Positions 6,897 through 13,857 of a DNA stretch of 19,487 bases are shown in pieces. The stretch lies in the NCBI GenBank assembly GCA_002390305.1, contig DGPE01000033.1:9039-28525 (forward strand). Reading direction: 5' to 3'. Origin of the DNA: Micrococcales bacterium UBA4448 (GTDB lineage Bacteria; Actinomycetota; Actinomycetes; Actinomycetales; Microbacteriaceae). The notes beneath the pieces were generated by a model. It ran no database searches, had not been told where the DNA came from, and saw only the letters and a list, made by a program, of their open reading frames with translations. Position 1 is the first letter of the stretch. Every line of letters begins with the position of its first letter. The translations under genes and the position numbers were made by a program.

Positions 6897-8315
6897 ATGC
6901 AAGATGTTGCCTCAGCCCTAAAGAACCTAGATGAAAACACGGATAACCCGTTATTCATGAAGCTAGGGGAAGCTTTTGAGAAAGCAGGCGAAGAACTTGC
7001 ACTGGTTGGAGGCCCAGTTCGCGACGCAGTTCTTGGAAAACGTGCCTCGGATCTCGATTTCACAACCAGCGCTAACCCCGACAAGATTCTAAAGATCATC
7101 AAACCAATGTCATCGGCGACCTGGGACGTTGGCAGGGCCTTTGGGACCATTGCCGCACAGATCGGCGATGAAAAGATTGAAATCACCAGCTACCGGGCCG
7201 ATAGCTATGACAAAGACTCCAGAAAGCCAACGGTTGAGTTTGGCGACAACCTGGAAGACGACCTAAAGCGAAGAGACTTTACTGTCAATGCGATGGCATT
7301 GAGATTACCCTCAAAAGTATTTGTTGATCCTCACCAGGGTCTCAGGGACCTGTTGCTTTCAACCCTTAGAACACCATCCCCGCCGGAGGTCTCTTTCTCC
7401 GATGACCCGCTGCGGATGATGCGGGCGGCAAGATTTGCCTCTCAGCTTGGTTTTGAACTTGACCCCGATGCTTTTGCCGCAATGGCAGACATGGCGGAGC
7501 GAATCGAAATCATTTCCAGCGAGCGGGTTAGGGATGAGCTAATTAAGCTGCTGCTTGCCAATGACCCAAAGCCGGGGCTGCAGATGCTGGTTGACAGTGG
7601 CATTGCAGAACTGGTTCTGCCCGAGCTTCCAGCGCTGCGACTTGAAATAGACGAGCACCACCACCACAAAGATGTTTACCAACACAGCCTTACTGTTGTT
7701 GACCAGACAATCGCTCTGGAAAAGAGCTACGGACTGGAAAACGATCTGGTTTTACGACTCGCAGCGCTGCTGCACGATATCGGAAAGCCCGCGACCAGAA
7801 GACTTGAAGCAGGAGGTGCAGTGACCTTCCACCACCACGACATGGTCGGTGCAAAGCTTGCCAAGAAGCGACTGACCGCGCTGCGATTCGATAACGACAC
7901 CATCAAAGCGGTAGCTCGGTTGGTTGAACTTCACCTCAGGTTCTTCGGCTATTCGGACCAGCAGTGGAGCGATAGCGCGGTTAGGCGCTACGTCAGAGAC
8001 GCAGAGGACCAGCTGAACAGATTGCACATTTTGACCCGGGCAGATGTCACCACTAGAAATCAGCGCAAAGCCGATCGCCTCGCACACGCCTATGACGATC
8101 TGGAGAAGCGAATAGCCCAGCTGCGGGAGCAAGAACAACTCGATGCAATCAGGCCCGAGCTTGACGGACAGCAAATCATGGAGCTGCTTGGCATAAAACC
8201 TGGTCGCGAGGTTGGAGAAGCGTATAACTTTCTGCTGGAATTAAGGCTTGATGAGGGCGCGCTGGGGCCAGATGAAGCCAAAAAACGCTTGCTTGAGTGG
8301 TGGTCTAACCGCTAA
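6897..8315 (+). CDS. pcnB: CCA tRNA nucleotidyltransferase
   Basis: Adds or repairs the 3'-CCA end of tRNAs from CTP and ATP without a template. 472 residues from the ATG at 6897; a TTG two codons upstream (6891) is a possible alternative start. Seen: nucleotidyltransferase motif LVGGPVRDAVLG at 37-48 with catalytic DLD (D52, D54), the RRDFTVNAMAL motif near 125-135, the DDPLRMMRAARFASQLGF RNA-binding region, and a C-terminal HD-type domain (HHHHKDVYQHSL, AALLHDIGKPATR, FHHHD). The HD domain occurs in many bacterial class II enzymes and can give phosphohydrolase activity. It is the standard neighbour of the NUDIX gene in actinobacteria, often named pcnA/pcnB though it is CCA-adding and not a poly(A) polymerase. 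No Shine-Dalgarno is obvious. Confidence 0.95.
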   Translation: MQDVASALKNLDENTDNPLFMKLGEAFEKAGEELALVGGPVRDAVLGKRASDLDFTTSANPDKILKIIKPMSSATWDVGRAFGTIAAQIGDEKIEITSYRADSYDKDSRKPTVEFGDNLEDDLKRRDFTVNAMALRLPSKVFVDPHQGLRDLLLSTLRTPSPPEVSFSDDPLRMMRAARFASQLGFELDPDAFAAMADMAERIEIISSERVRDELIKLLLANDPKPGLQMLVDSGIAELVLPELPALRLEIDEHHHHKDVYQHSLTVVDQTIALEKSYGLENDLVLRLAALLHDIGKPATRRLEAGGAVTFHHHDMVGAKLAKKRLTALRFDNDTIKAVARLVELHLRFFGYSDQQWSDSAVRRYVRDAEDQLNRLHILTRADVTTRNQRKADRLAHAYDDLEKRIAQLREQEQLDAIRPELDGQQIMELLGIKPGREVGEAYNFLLELRLDEGALGPDEAKKRLLEWWSNR

Positions 8316-8352
8316 GCTTTCCAGGTTGCCTAGGCAATGAAAAATGCAAATA

Positions 8353-8398
8353 CCCTCCTGTCACGGAAAGACCGTGACCGTTTTAGACCGAAGGAGGT
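8353..8398 (+). promoter_or_regulatory. Structured leader of rpsF, S6:S18-binding-like autoregulatory RNA
   Basis: In the 92-base gap before rpsF, a perfect 7-bp hairpin (GTCACGG 8360-8366, loop AAAGA, CCGTGAC 8372-8378) is enclosed by a second helix pairing CCTCCT (8354-8359) with AGGAGG (8392-8397), which is the rpsF Shine-Dalgarno. The 3' side between the helices is a 13-base bulge that contains CCG (8388-8390). A hairpin with a CCG-bearing 3' bulge next to the SD is the layout of the known S6:S18-binding leader that mimics the ribosomal S6:S18 site. A weaker reading is a terminator for pcnB, since CGTTTT follows the hairpin. A TTGCCT at 8326 could serve as a -35, but its best downstream TANNNT (TACCCT, 8351-8356) would start RNA after the first strand of the outer helix, so the true start site matters. 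Confidence 0.55.
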
Positions 8399-8407
8399 GG
8401 GTTAGAG

Positions 8408-8803
8408 ATGCATAACTATGAACTGATGGTCATTATGGACCCCTCAGTAGAAGAGCGCACAGTAGCCCCCACACTCGACAAGTTCCTAACGGTAATCACC
8501 ACTCAAGGTGGCACCGTGGACAAGATCGACATCTGGGGCAGACGTCGCATGACATACCAAATCCAGAAGCACTCGGATGGACTATACGCAGTGGTCAACA
8601 TGACCTGTAGTCCAGAGGCTGTTACTGAGCTTGAGCGTCAGCTAAGGCTGAACGAAAGCATTATGCGCACCAAGGTGCTCAGACTTGAAGAGGCAATCTT
8701 CAGCATCAACCCCATTGAATTCGTTCCAGAGGAGAAGCCTCCTCGTGCAGGACGCGGTGGCCCACGTGGCGGCAAGCGTCCGTCAGGACCAAGGGACTCC
8801 TAG
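8408..8803 (+). CDS. rpsF: 30S ribosomal protein bS6
   Basis: Component of the small-subunit platform, where it pairs with bS18. 131 residues: the compact S6 fold covers about 1-100 (HNYELMVIMDPSVEER at the start, WGRRRMTYQIQKHSDGLYAV in the middle), followed by a charged tail rich in Pro, Gly and Arg (about 108-131) that is longer than the bare core. A strong Shine-Dalgarno AGGAGGTG lies 10 bases before the ATG and can be hidden in the leader structure. First gene of rpsF-ssb-rpsR-rplI; its TAG overlaps the GTG start of ssb by one base (TAGTG). S6 together with S18 from the third gene probably controls this operon. Confidence 0.97.
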   Translation: MHNYELMVIMDPSVEERTVAPTLDKFLTVITTQGGTVDKIDIWGRRRMTYQIQKHSDGLYAVVNMTCSPEAVTELERQLRLNESIMRTKVLRLEEAIFSINPIEFVPEEKPPRAGRGGPRGGKRPSGPRDS

Positions 8804-9294
8804 TGGCTGGCGAGGTTACCGTAACCATCGTTGGCAACCTAGCTGACGATCCGGAACTCCGCTATACCCAGGGTGGGATCGCCGTGGCTTCAGTGCGCGT
8901 CGGTTCAACACCTAGGACCTTCAACCGTTCATCCAATGAGTGGGTTGATGGCGAAACAGTATGGGTTCGTTGCACCGCATGGCGCGAGGTTGCAGAAAAC
9001 GTGGCTCAGTCACTAACCAAGGGATCACGCGTTGTGGTCACTGGTCGACTGAAGCCACCATCTGCCTACCAAAGTGCGCAGGGTGAAGCGAGAGCATCCC
9101 TTGAGCTTGAAATCGATGAAATTGGACCATCACTTCGCTATGCAACAGCAAGCGTAACCAGACGTGCCCGTGACGGCGCTGCTCAGGTCGACTCACCTTG
9201 GGGTGGCGACCAGGTTGAAAAGAAGCCGAGCGGAAACAAAGCGGAGGCCTGGGCTAACCCAGCTGAAGCTCCAACCGACGAAGCACCGTTTTAG
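8803..9294 (+). CDS. ssb: Single-stranded DNA-binding protein
   Basis: Tetrameric OB-fold protein that coats single-stranded DNA in replication, repair and recombination. 163 residues: OB fold about 1-115 (VTIVGNLADDPELRYTQGGIAVASVRVGSTPR, WVRCTAWREVAENVAQSLTKGSRVVVTGRLK), then a flexible linker, and the acidic protein-interaction tip ending DEAPF. The tail recruits partners such as primase and repair proteins. The GTG start at 8803 overlaps the rpsF stop. Placement between rpsF and rpsR, a few hundred bases from dnaB, is the conserved bacterial arrangement linking ribosome and replication genes. Confidence 0.96.
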   Translation: MAGEVTVTIVGNLADDPELRYTQGGIAVASVRVGSTPRTFNRSSNEWVDGETVWVRCTAWREVAENVAQSLTKGSRVVVTGRLKPPSAYQSAQGEARASLELEIDEIGPSLRYATASVTRRARDGAAQVDSPWGGDQVEKKPSGNKAEAWANPAEAPTDEAPF

Positions 9295-9316
9295 AAAGAC
9301 CTAGGAGAAATAGAAA

Positions 9317-9571
9317 ATGGCAGGAAAGTCAGCTGACCGCCGCAAGCAGATGAACTCTAAGTTCGCCAAGCTTCCGCCGGCAAAGACCATCAAGATCGAA
9401 GTTATCGACTACAAAGACGTCGCTACGCTTCGTAAATTCGTAACCGACCGCGGCAAGATCCGTGCTCGTCGTATCACCGGTGCAACGGTGCAGGACCAGC
9501 GCAAGATTGCCAAGGCCATCAAGAACGCACGCGAGATGGCGATCATGCCATACTCCGGCTCGGGACGCTAA
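9317..9571 (+). CDS. rpsR: 30S ribosomal protein bS18
   Basis: Partner of bS6 on the 30S platform. 84 residues. Seen: DYKDVATLRKFVTDRGKI and RRITGATVQDQRKIAKAIKNAREMA, the diagnostic S18 core. The N-terminal segment ADRRKQMNSKF has no CxxC zinc-binding pair; this is a zinc-independent form judged by the absence of cysteines. AGGAGAAAT precedes the ATG. It is 22 bases behind ssb in the same operon and could take part, with bS6, in binding the rpsF leader. Confidence 0.97.
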   Translation: MAGKSADRRKQMNSKFAKLPPAKTIKIEVIDYKDVATLRKFVTDRGKIRARRITGATVQDQRKIAKAIKNAREMAIMPYSGSGR

Positions 9572-9582
9572 GGGAGATTCAC

Positions 9583-10035
9583 ATGTCGAAACTAATTTTG
9601 ACCAATGAGGTCCAAGGGCTCGGGTCCGCTGGTGATGTCGTTGAGGTAAAGGACGGTTACGCACGTAACTTTCTAGTACCAAACGGCCTAGCAGTTTCCT
9701 GGAGCCGAGGTGGCGAGAAGCAGGTCTCACAGATCCGCGATGCTCGCGATGCTCGCGCCATTGCTTCCGAAGAAGAAGCTCTGGCTATCAAGTCAAAGCT
9801 TGAGGATGTTGTCGTTAAGATCAGCACCAAGGCCGGCGCAAACGGCCGTCTGTTCGGAGCAGTCAAGACCTCTGACCTTGCCGATGCCATCAAGGCACTT
9901 GGCTTTGGAGAGGTCGACAAGCGAAAGATCCAGTTTGGTTCAGCAATCAGAACAACCGGTGAGTACGAGGCAACTGTTCGTTTGAACTCCGATCTCGTTG
10001 CACAGGTAAAGATTCAGGTTGTTGCTGCTAAATAA
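9583..10035 (+). CDS. rplI: 50S ribosomal protein bL9
   Basis: Large-subunit protein with an N-terminal globular domain bound to 23S rRNA, a long connecting helix and a C-terminal domain reaching out of the ribosome. 150 residues, normal length. Seen: SKLILTNEVQGLGSAGDVVEVKDGYARNFLVPNGLA (L9 signature with GDVVEVKDGYARNFLxPxGLA), then the helical linker around 45-75 and a C-terminal domain with NGRLFGAVKTSDLADAIKA. GGGAGA lies before the ATG, 11 bases after rpsR. Last gene of the operon, followed by a strong terminator. Confidence 0.97.
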   Translation: MSKLILTNEVQGLGSAGDVVEVKDGYARNFLVPNGLAVSWSRGGEKQVSQIRDARDARAIASEEEALAIKSKLEDVVVKISTKAGANGRLFGAVKTSDLADAIKALGFGEVDKRKIQFGSAIRTTGEYEATVRLNSDLVAQVKIQVVAAK

Positions 10036-10049
10036 GTAGGTTTCAACCA

Positions 10050-10083
10050 AGAACAACCCGCACTTTTTAGTGCGGGTTGTTCT
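10050..10083 (+). terminator. Intrinsic terminator of the rpsF-ssb-rpsR-rplI operon
   Basis: A perfect 15-bp stem (arms 10050-10064 and 10069-10083, core CAACCCGCACT) with a TTTT loop begins 15 bases after the rplI stop. The downstream tract is only CTATTT, so it is short of U, but stem length and position make termination likely. It separates the operon from the dnaB control region. Confidence 0.85.
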
Positions 10084-10097
10084 CTATTTGGGGGAGG

Positions 10098-10252
10098 TTT
10101 TCCACAACCTTGAGCTTGATGTTTAGGGTTTTTCAATAAAGATTTATCCACAGGCTAAAGTCAATGAATTACTGCCCTGCAGAGCGAAAAGAAATAGTTA
10201 TCCCCAAGTTATACACAGGGTTACACAGATTTTGTCGGCGTGTTTACACAGG
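10098..10252 (+). promoter_or_regulatory. DnaA-box cluster upstream of dnaB
   Basis: At least four good 9-mers lie on the same strand: TTTTCCACA (10098-10106, one change from TTATCCACA), TTATCCACA (10144-10152, exact), TTATACACA (10209-10217, fits TTATNCACA) and TTATCCACA (10244-10252, exact). Weaker ones are TTATCCCCA (10198-10206) and GTTTACACA (10232-10240). The first two are separated by a T/A-rich stretch (10119-10148). The cluster ends about 55 bp upstream of the dnaB -10. Likely roles are DnaA control of dnaB or DnaA titration; a replication origin here is possible but the usual actinobacterial origin lies between dnaA and dnaN, outside this window. No boxes were noticed on the other strand. 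Confidence 0.75.
10212..10246 (+). repeat. 12-bp direct repeat in the dnaB upstream region
   Basis: TACACAGGGTTA occurs at 10212-10223 and again at 10235-10246, a period of 23 bases (about two helical turns). Each copy joins the end of one DnaA-type box to the beginning of the next TTA. This puts several boxes on one face of the helix. Confidence 0.8.
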
Positions 10253-10307
10253 GTTATCCACAGTCAGGCGGAGACTGATTTGTAAGCAAAGTGTCCCTGC
10301 CCCAAGC

Positions 10308-10313
10308 TATACA
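10308..10313 (+). promoter_or_regulatory. Probable -10 element of dnaB
   Basis: TATACA matches 5 of 6 bases of TATAAT and lies 27 bases before the dnaB ATG. There is no good -35 at 17 bases (AGCAAA); TTGTAA at 10280-10285 is 22 bases away. A weak -35 would fit activation or repression by DnaA bound upstream. GGAGG at 10330-10334 is the dnaB ribosome site. Confidence 0.45.
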
Positions 10314-10340
10314 TGGCTTAACTAGTTTTGGAGGAAATAA

Positions 10341-11684
10341 ATGTCGATGTTGGCTCCGGTCCAAGCATCCGATCCACGGGTCGCTCCACATAATCTCGAA
10401 GCCGAGCAGTCCACGCTCGGCGGCATGCTGCTGAGCCAAGAAGCGGTAGCCGAGGTGGTTGAAGAAGTGACCGGCCTAGATTTCTACGCGGGCAAACATG
10501 AACTCATCTTCAACTCCATCTTGACCCTGTTCGGACGCGGGGAGCCAACCGACGTTATCGCTGTGACAGACGAACTAAATAAACATGGAAATCTTCTAAA
10601 AGCCGGCGGCTCTGATTATCTACACTCGCTGGCTAGCTATGTCCCAACCGCAGCCAACGCTGGCTACTACGCCAAAATTGTCGGGGATAAGGCAATCTTG
10701 AGACGGCTCATCGATGCTGGAACCAGGATTGCCCAGTCGGGATATGACAGTCAGGGCGAGGTAGAGGACCTTGTAAACCAGGCGCAAGCCGAGGTTTATA
10801 AGGTTGCCAGTCAGTCCTCCAGGGAAGATTACGTTGGCCTGAGTGAATCGCTTGAGGCCGCCATTCATGAGATCGAGGTTGCTCAAAATCGCGGTGGCGA
10901 AATGACAGGCATTTCGACTGGGTTCACTGACCTAGATAGCTACACCCACGGCCTTCACCCGGGTCAGCTGGTCATTGTTGCCGCTCGCCCAGCTGTTGGT
11001 AAGTCGACTTTTGCTTTGGATGTTGCCAGAAATGCTGCAGTAAAGCAGAACAAGGCCACAATCTTCTTCTCACTTGAAATGGGTAGAGCCGAAATCGCCA
11101 TGAGAATGCTCAGTGCGGAGAGCTCCATCTACCTGCAGAGCATGCGTAAGGGAACAATCTCCGAAGGAGATTGGACGAAGCTCGCGGCCGTAAGGGGCAA
11201 GATCAACGATGCGCCCCTTTACATCGATGACAGCCCAAACATGTCACTGGTAGAAATCCGTGCAAAGTGCAGACGCTTGGCCCAGCAGGTAGATCTCAAA
11301 ATGGTCGTAATCGACTACATCCAGCTCATGTCCAGTGGAAAAAAAGTCGAATCACGCCAACAAGAGGTTTCTGAGTTCTCAAGGGCTCTGAAGTTACTAG
11401 CGAAGGAGCTTGGCATTCCCGTTGTCGCTCTTTCCCAGCTAAACCGCCAGGCGGAACAAGCCAAAGACAAGCGTCCCGAACTTTCGCACCTCCGTGAATC
11501 TGGATCGCTCGAGCAAGACGCTGATGTCGTGGTGCTGTTGCACCGTGAGGGCATCTACGAGCGAGATCACCCTCGCGCTGGCGAGGCAGACCTAATTCTG
11601 GCAAAGCAGAGAAATGGTCCAACTGGAACCGTGGTCGTTGCCTTCCATGGTCAGTACTCGCGCTTCGTGAATATGCCAAGCTAG
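10341..11684 (+). CDS. dnaB: Replicative DNA helicase DnaB
   Basis: Hexameric 5'-3' helicase that unwinds DNA at the fork and contacts primase. 447 residues, normal for an intein-free form; many actinobacterial dnaB genes carry inteins, this one does not. Seen: N-terminal domain with PHNLEAEQSTLGGML at 17-31; RecA-like C-terminal domain from about 185 with Walker A ARPAVGKST (215-223, K221), catalytic Glu in SLEMG (E246), Walker B VVIDYIQLM with D325, LSQLNRQ at 364-370 and a C-terminal KQRNGPTGT with the basic finger region. Own promoter and DnaA-box cluster upstream, after the terminator of the ribosomal operon. The gene downstream starts 5 bases after its stop. Confidence 0.97.
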   Translation: MSMLAPVQASDPRVAPHNLEAEQSTLGGMLLSQEAVAEVVEEVTGLDFYAGKHELIFNSILTLFGRGEPTDVIAVTDELNKHGNLLKAGGSDYLHSLASYVPTAANAGYYAKIVGDKAILRRLIDAGTRIAQSGYDSQGEVEDLVNQAQAEVYKVASQSSREDYVGLSESLEAAIHEIEVAQNRGGEMTGISTGFTDLDSYTHGLHPGQLVIVAARPAVGKSTFALDVARNAAVKQNKATIFFSLEMGRAEIAMRMLSAESSIYLQSMRKGTISEGDWTKLAAVRGKINDAPLYIDDSPNMSLVEIRAKCRRLAQQVDLKMVVIDYIQLMSSGKKVESRQQEVSEFSRALKLLAKELGIPVVALSQLNRQAEQAKDKRPELSHLRESGSLEQDADVVVLLHREGIYERDHPRAGEADLILAKQRNGPTGTVVVAFHGQYSRFVNMPS

Positions 11685-11689
11685 GACTT

Positions 11690-12193
11690 GTGCAAATCAT
11701 CTTTCGCCTTCGGGCTTTGATCGCCTTCGGTCTGGGTGTTTTCGTTACCTTTAGTCAAGCTCACAGCTACCTTGTAGGCACCGCCGTGCTGGCTGTCTTC
11801 ACCCTAAGCTTTGGGTCGATAACGCTTGGACTGACTTTTCTAAAGAAGACCAAAACTTTCCACTCACCACTGGCCGCGGTTTCGTTAGTTATCGGCGGCT
11901 TTAGCGTTGCAACTTTTTTCAACCAAGACCTACAAGCTGTGCTGTTTCTGCCACTGGTGGCACTGTTTGGCTTGTCTTTCGCCGCACTGGAGGGATATTT
12001 CGCCAAAAGCTTGGGAGCCAGAACAGCGATGGGCCGTGACTTTGGGTTGAGCGCGGTTTTTAGCCTTGCCCTGGGTGCGTTGTTTTTGATAGCTTCCCTC
12101 GATGAGGTAGCTGCCGTTGGATTCCTGGGCGCGTATTTTGCTATCAGCGGGGTTTTCTGGGGTATTTCCTCCGTCACGCCGCAAGCGAAGTAG
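11690..12193 (+). CDS. Small multi-pass membrane protein, HdeD/DUF308-like topology
   Basis: 167 residues with about six hydrophobic helices. Three similar units of roughly 40-50 residues, each a pair of helices, can be seen: GVFVTFSQ...SFGSITLGL, IGGFSVATFFNQ...GLSFAALEG, and ALGALFLIASLDE...FLGAYFAISGVFWGISS. The end of the third unit, GAYFAISGVFWG, resembles the repeat of HdeD-type proteins, and the three-fold two-helix layout is theirs. This is a shape-based guess without a search. Start is GTG at 11690, only 5 bases after the dnaB stop with AGGA before it, so it is probably co-transcribed with dnaB. No function can be stated. Confidence 0.6.
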   Translation: MQIIFRLRALIAFGLGVFVTFSQAHSYLVGTAVLAVFTLSFGSITLGLTFLKKTKTFHSPLAAVSLVIGGFSVATFFNQDLQAVLFLPLVALFGLSFAALEGYFAKSLGARTAMGRDFGLSAVFSLALGALFLIASLDEVAAVGFLGAYFAISGVFWGISSVTPQAK

Positions 12194-12202
12194 GCTTTAC
12201 GG

Positions 12203-12415
12203 GTGAAGCGTTTCGCGAATTTAAAAAGTTACATGGTCATGTCGACCGTTGCCGCACTTTTCGTCGGCCTAATTGTTCTTTATGGAACCAGGTTTATCGA
12301 ACAGGCCATAATTTGGTCACTGGTGACATTTATTGTCTCGTTGGTGATCGTTGCCACCCTTGATCTGAGCTATAAGCCAGACAACCAAGATCCGAATAGC
12401 CCCAAACTGCGTTAG
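12203..12415 (+). CDS. Small two-helix membrane protein, unknown function
   Basis: 70 residues: a basic N-terminus (KRFANLKSY), two transmembrane segments at about 10-28 and 35-53, and a hydrophilic tail with PDNQDPNSP. Family not recognised. GTG start 9 bases after the previous stop; no ribosome site is visible, but TAGGCT-N6-GTG just upstream has leaderless geometry, sharing the TAG with the previous stop. It is convergent with purB with no gap at all (stops at 12415 and 12416). Reading frame and hydrophobic pattern make it more likely real than not. Confidence 0.6.
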   Translation: MKRFANLKSYMVMSTVAALFVGLIVLYGTRFIEQAIIWSLVTFIVSLVIVATLDLSYKPDNQDPNSPKLR

Positions 12416-13795
12416 CTAAAGGTGCTTGACAAGGCTCTCAGCTAAACCAACGTAGGTCTGTGGTTTCAGCAACAGCAACCGGTCTTTTGTGACCTGAGAA
12501 ACCTCAAGCCCGTTTACAAATGCTAAGAGCTCTTCTTCGCCGAGCCGCTTGCCGCGGGTGAGCTCCTTGAGAAGCGCATAGGGGTCAGAAATCTTAGATT
12601 CGCCTCTTGCAACATCCGCTCTGATCGCGGTCTGAATCGCTTCCCCCAGCACCTCCCAGTTTTCCAGCAGGTCTGCCATTAGAACACCCTCGCTTATTGC
12701 AATCTCATTCAAGCCGCGGCTCACGTTGTCGATTGCCAAGACGCTGTGGCCTAGACCAACTCCAATGTTTCGCTGCGCGCTTGAGTCAGTCAGGTCTCTT
12801 TGAAGCCTGGAGGTTACAAGAGTTTGCGCTAGCGAGTCCAGGATTGCCGAGGAGATTTCCAGGTTCGCCTCGGCGTTCTCAAAGCGAATTGGGTTTATTT
12901 TGTGAGGCATTGTAGAAGAGCCAGTCGCACCCGGAACTGGAATCTGTTTGAAATAACCCAATGAAATGTAGGACCAGATGTCTGTGGCCAGGTTATGAAG
13001 AATTCGGTTGAAGTGAGAAATCGTTGTGAAGAGCTCGGCCTGCCAATCGTGAGACTCTATTTGAGTGGTAAGCGGGTTCCACGTGAAACCGAGGTGCTCT
13101 ACAAAGTTTTTGGACTCCGTTGCCCAGTCAACATCCGGGGCTGCGGCCAAGTGAGCTGCGAATGTTCCGGTGGCACCAGAAAACTTGCCCAATACTTCTT
13201 GAGACCTGGCTTTTTCAATTTGTCTGGAAAGCCTGTGGGCGAAGACTGCAAGCTCCTTGCCCATTGTGGTTGGGGTGGCCGGCTGTCCGTGGGTTCTTGA
13301 GAGCATTGGAACCGAGGCTAATTCGTGAGCGAGATTAGTGATTTTGGTCAGAACCTCTTCGGCTTTTGCAAGCCAGACTTTCTCAAGTGAGCCCCTGACC
13401 GTTATGGCGTAGCTGAGGTTATTTATGTCTTCTGAAGTGCAGGCGAAGTGCACCAATTCGGCCAGGTCTTCGCGGCTCATTTCGACGAGCTTGTTCCGAA
13501 CGAAGTACTCAACGGCTTTGACGTCGTGCCGAGTGGTGGCTTCTATCTCTGCCAGCTCTGACACCGAGTCATCCGAAAAGTCAGATACAAGTGCGCGGAG
13601 CTGTCCCTTTTCTGCACTGGAAAGCTTTTTGCCGGTCTTCAAGAGGTCTTTCTCGACCAGCCAAATCAGCCACTCGACTTCCACTTGGATTCGAGCTCTA
13701 TTCAAGCCCGCCTCACTCAAGTACTCCCCAAGTTCTTTCACTTGAGGTTGATAACGGCCATCTAGTGGGCTGAGGGGTTGCCAGGAAAGAGTCAC
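12416..13795 (-). CDS. purB: Adenylosuccinate lyase
   Basis: Purine synthesis: splits SAICAR to AICAR plus fumarate and adenylosuccinate to AMP plus fumarate. About 459 residues from GTG at 13795, giving MTLSWQPLSPLDGRY, the usual beginning of this E. coli-type subfamily; a GTG at 13828 would add 11 residues and cannot be excluded. Seen: TTRHDVKAVEYF at 88-99, HFACTSEDINNLSYA near 117-131, SRTHGQPATP around 166-175 with its catalytic His, and the fumarase-superfamily signature GSSTMPHKINP near 292-302. It matches the longer gammaproteobacterial-type PurB and not the mycobacterial type; as I recall, other Micrococcales carry this type, so transfer need not be invoked. No purine genes adjoin it. 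Ends against a convergent gene with no terminator seen. Confidence 0.95.
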   Translation of the reverse strand: MTLSWQPLSPLDGRYQPQVKELGEYLSEAGLNRARIQVEVEWLIWLVEKDLLKTGKKLSSAEKGQLRALVSDFSDDSVSELAEIEATTRHDVKAVEYFVRNKLVEMSREDLAELVHFACTSEDINNLSYAITVRGSLEKVWLAKAEEVLTKITNLAHELASVPMLSRTHGQPATPTTMGKELAVFAHRLSRQIEKARSQEVLGKFSGATGTFAAHLAAAPDVDWATESKNFVEHLGFTWNPLTTQIESHDWQAELFTTISHFNRILHNLATDIWSYISLGYFKQIPVPGATGSSTMPHKINPIRFENAEANLEISSAILDSLAQTLVTSRLQRDLTDSSAQRNIGVGLGHSVLAIDNVSRGLNEIAISEGVLMADLLENWEVLGEAIQTAIRADVARGESKISDPYALLKELTRGKRLGEEELLAFVNGLEVSQVTKDRLLLLKPQTYVGLAESLVKHL

Positions 13796-13857
13796 AACAC
13801 CATTTTGCCGTATTTGATCCTTAACCACACGGTCAGAATCAAAATGTCAGGTATTGG

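Noticed and set aside
7752..8174. Open frame of 140 codons on the minus strand inside the CCA-adding enzyme gene
   Set aside because: It lies wholly antisense to a well-conserved gene, has no recognisable motif and no ribosome site; it is a shadow of the codon pattern.
8360..8384. Terminator of pcnB made by the GTCACGG hairpin followed by TTTT
   Set aside because: Possible, but the outer pairing with the Shine-Dalgarno and the CCG bulge explain the whole gap better; kept as a stated alternative.
10084..10340. Calling this the chromosome origin outright
   Set aside because: Boxes are strong, but no unwinding element was demonstrated and the dnaA-dnaN region is outside the window; kept as a DnaA-box cluster.
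11767..12177. Minus-strand open frame of 136 codons over the membrane protein behind dnaB
   Set aside because: The plus-strand frame has clear alternating hydrophobic helices and follows dnaB closely; the antisense translation has no structure of interest.
12416..13795. Horizontal acquisition of purB because it resembles the E. coli type
   Set aside because: As I recall, Micrococcales commonly carry this form, and nothing in its composition or context stands out.
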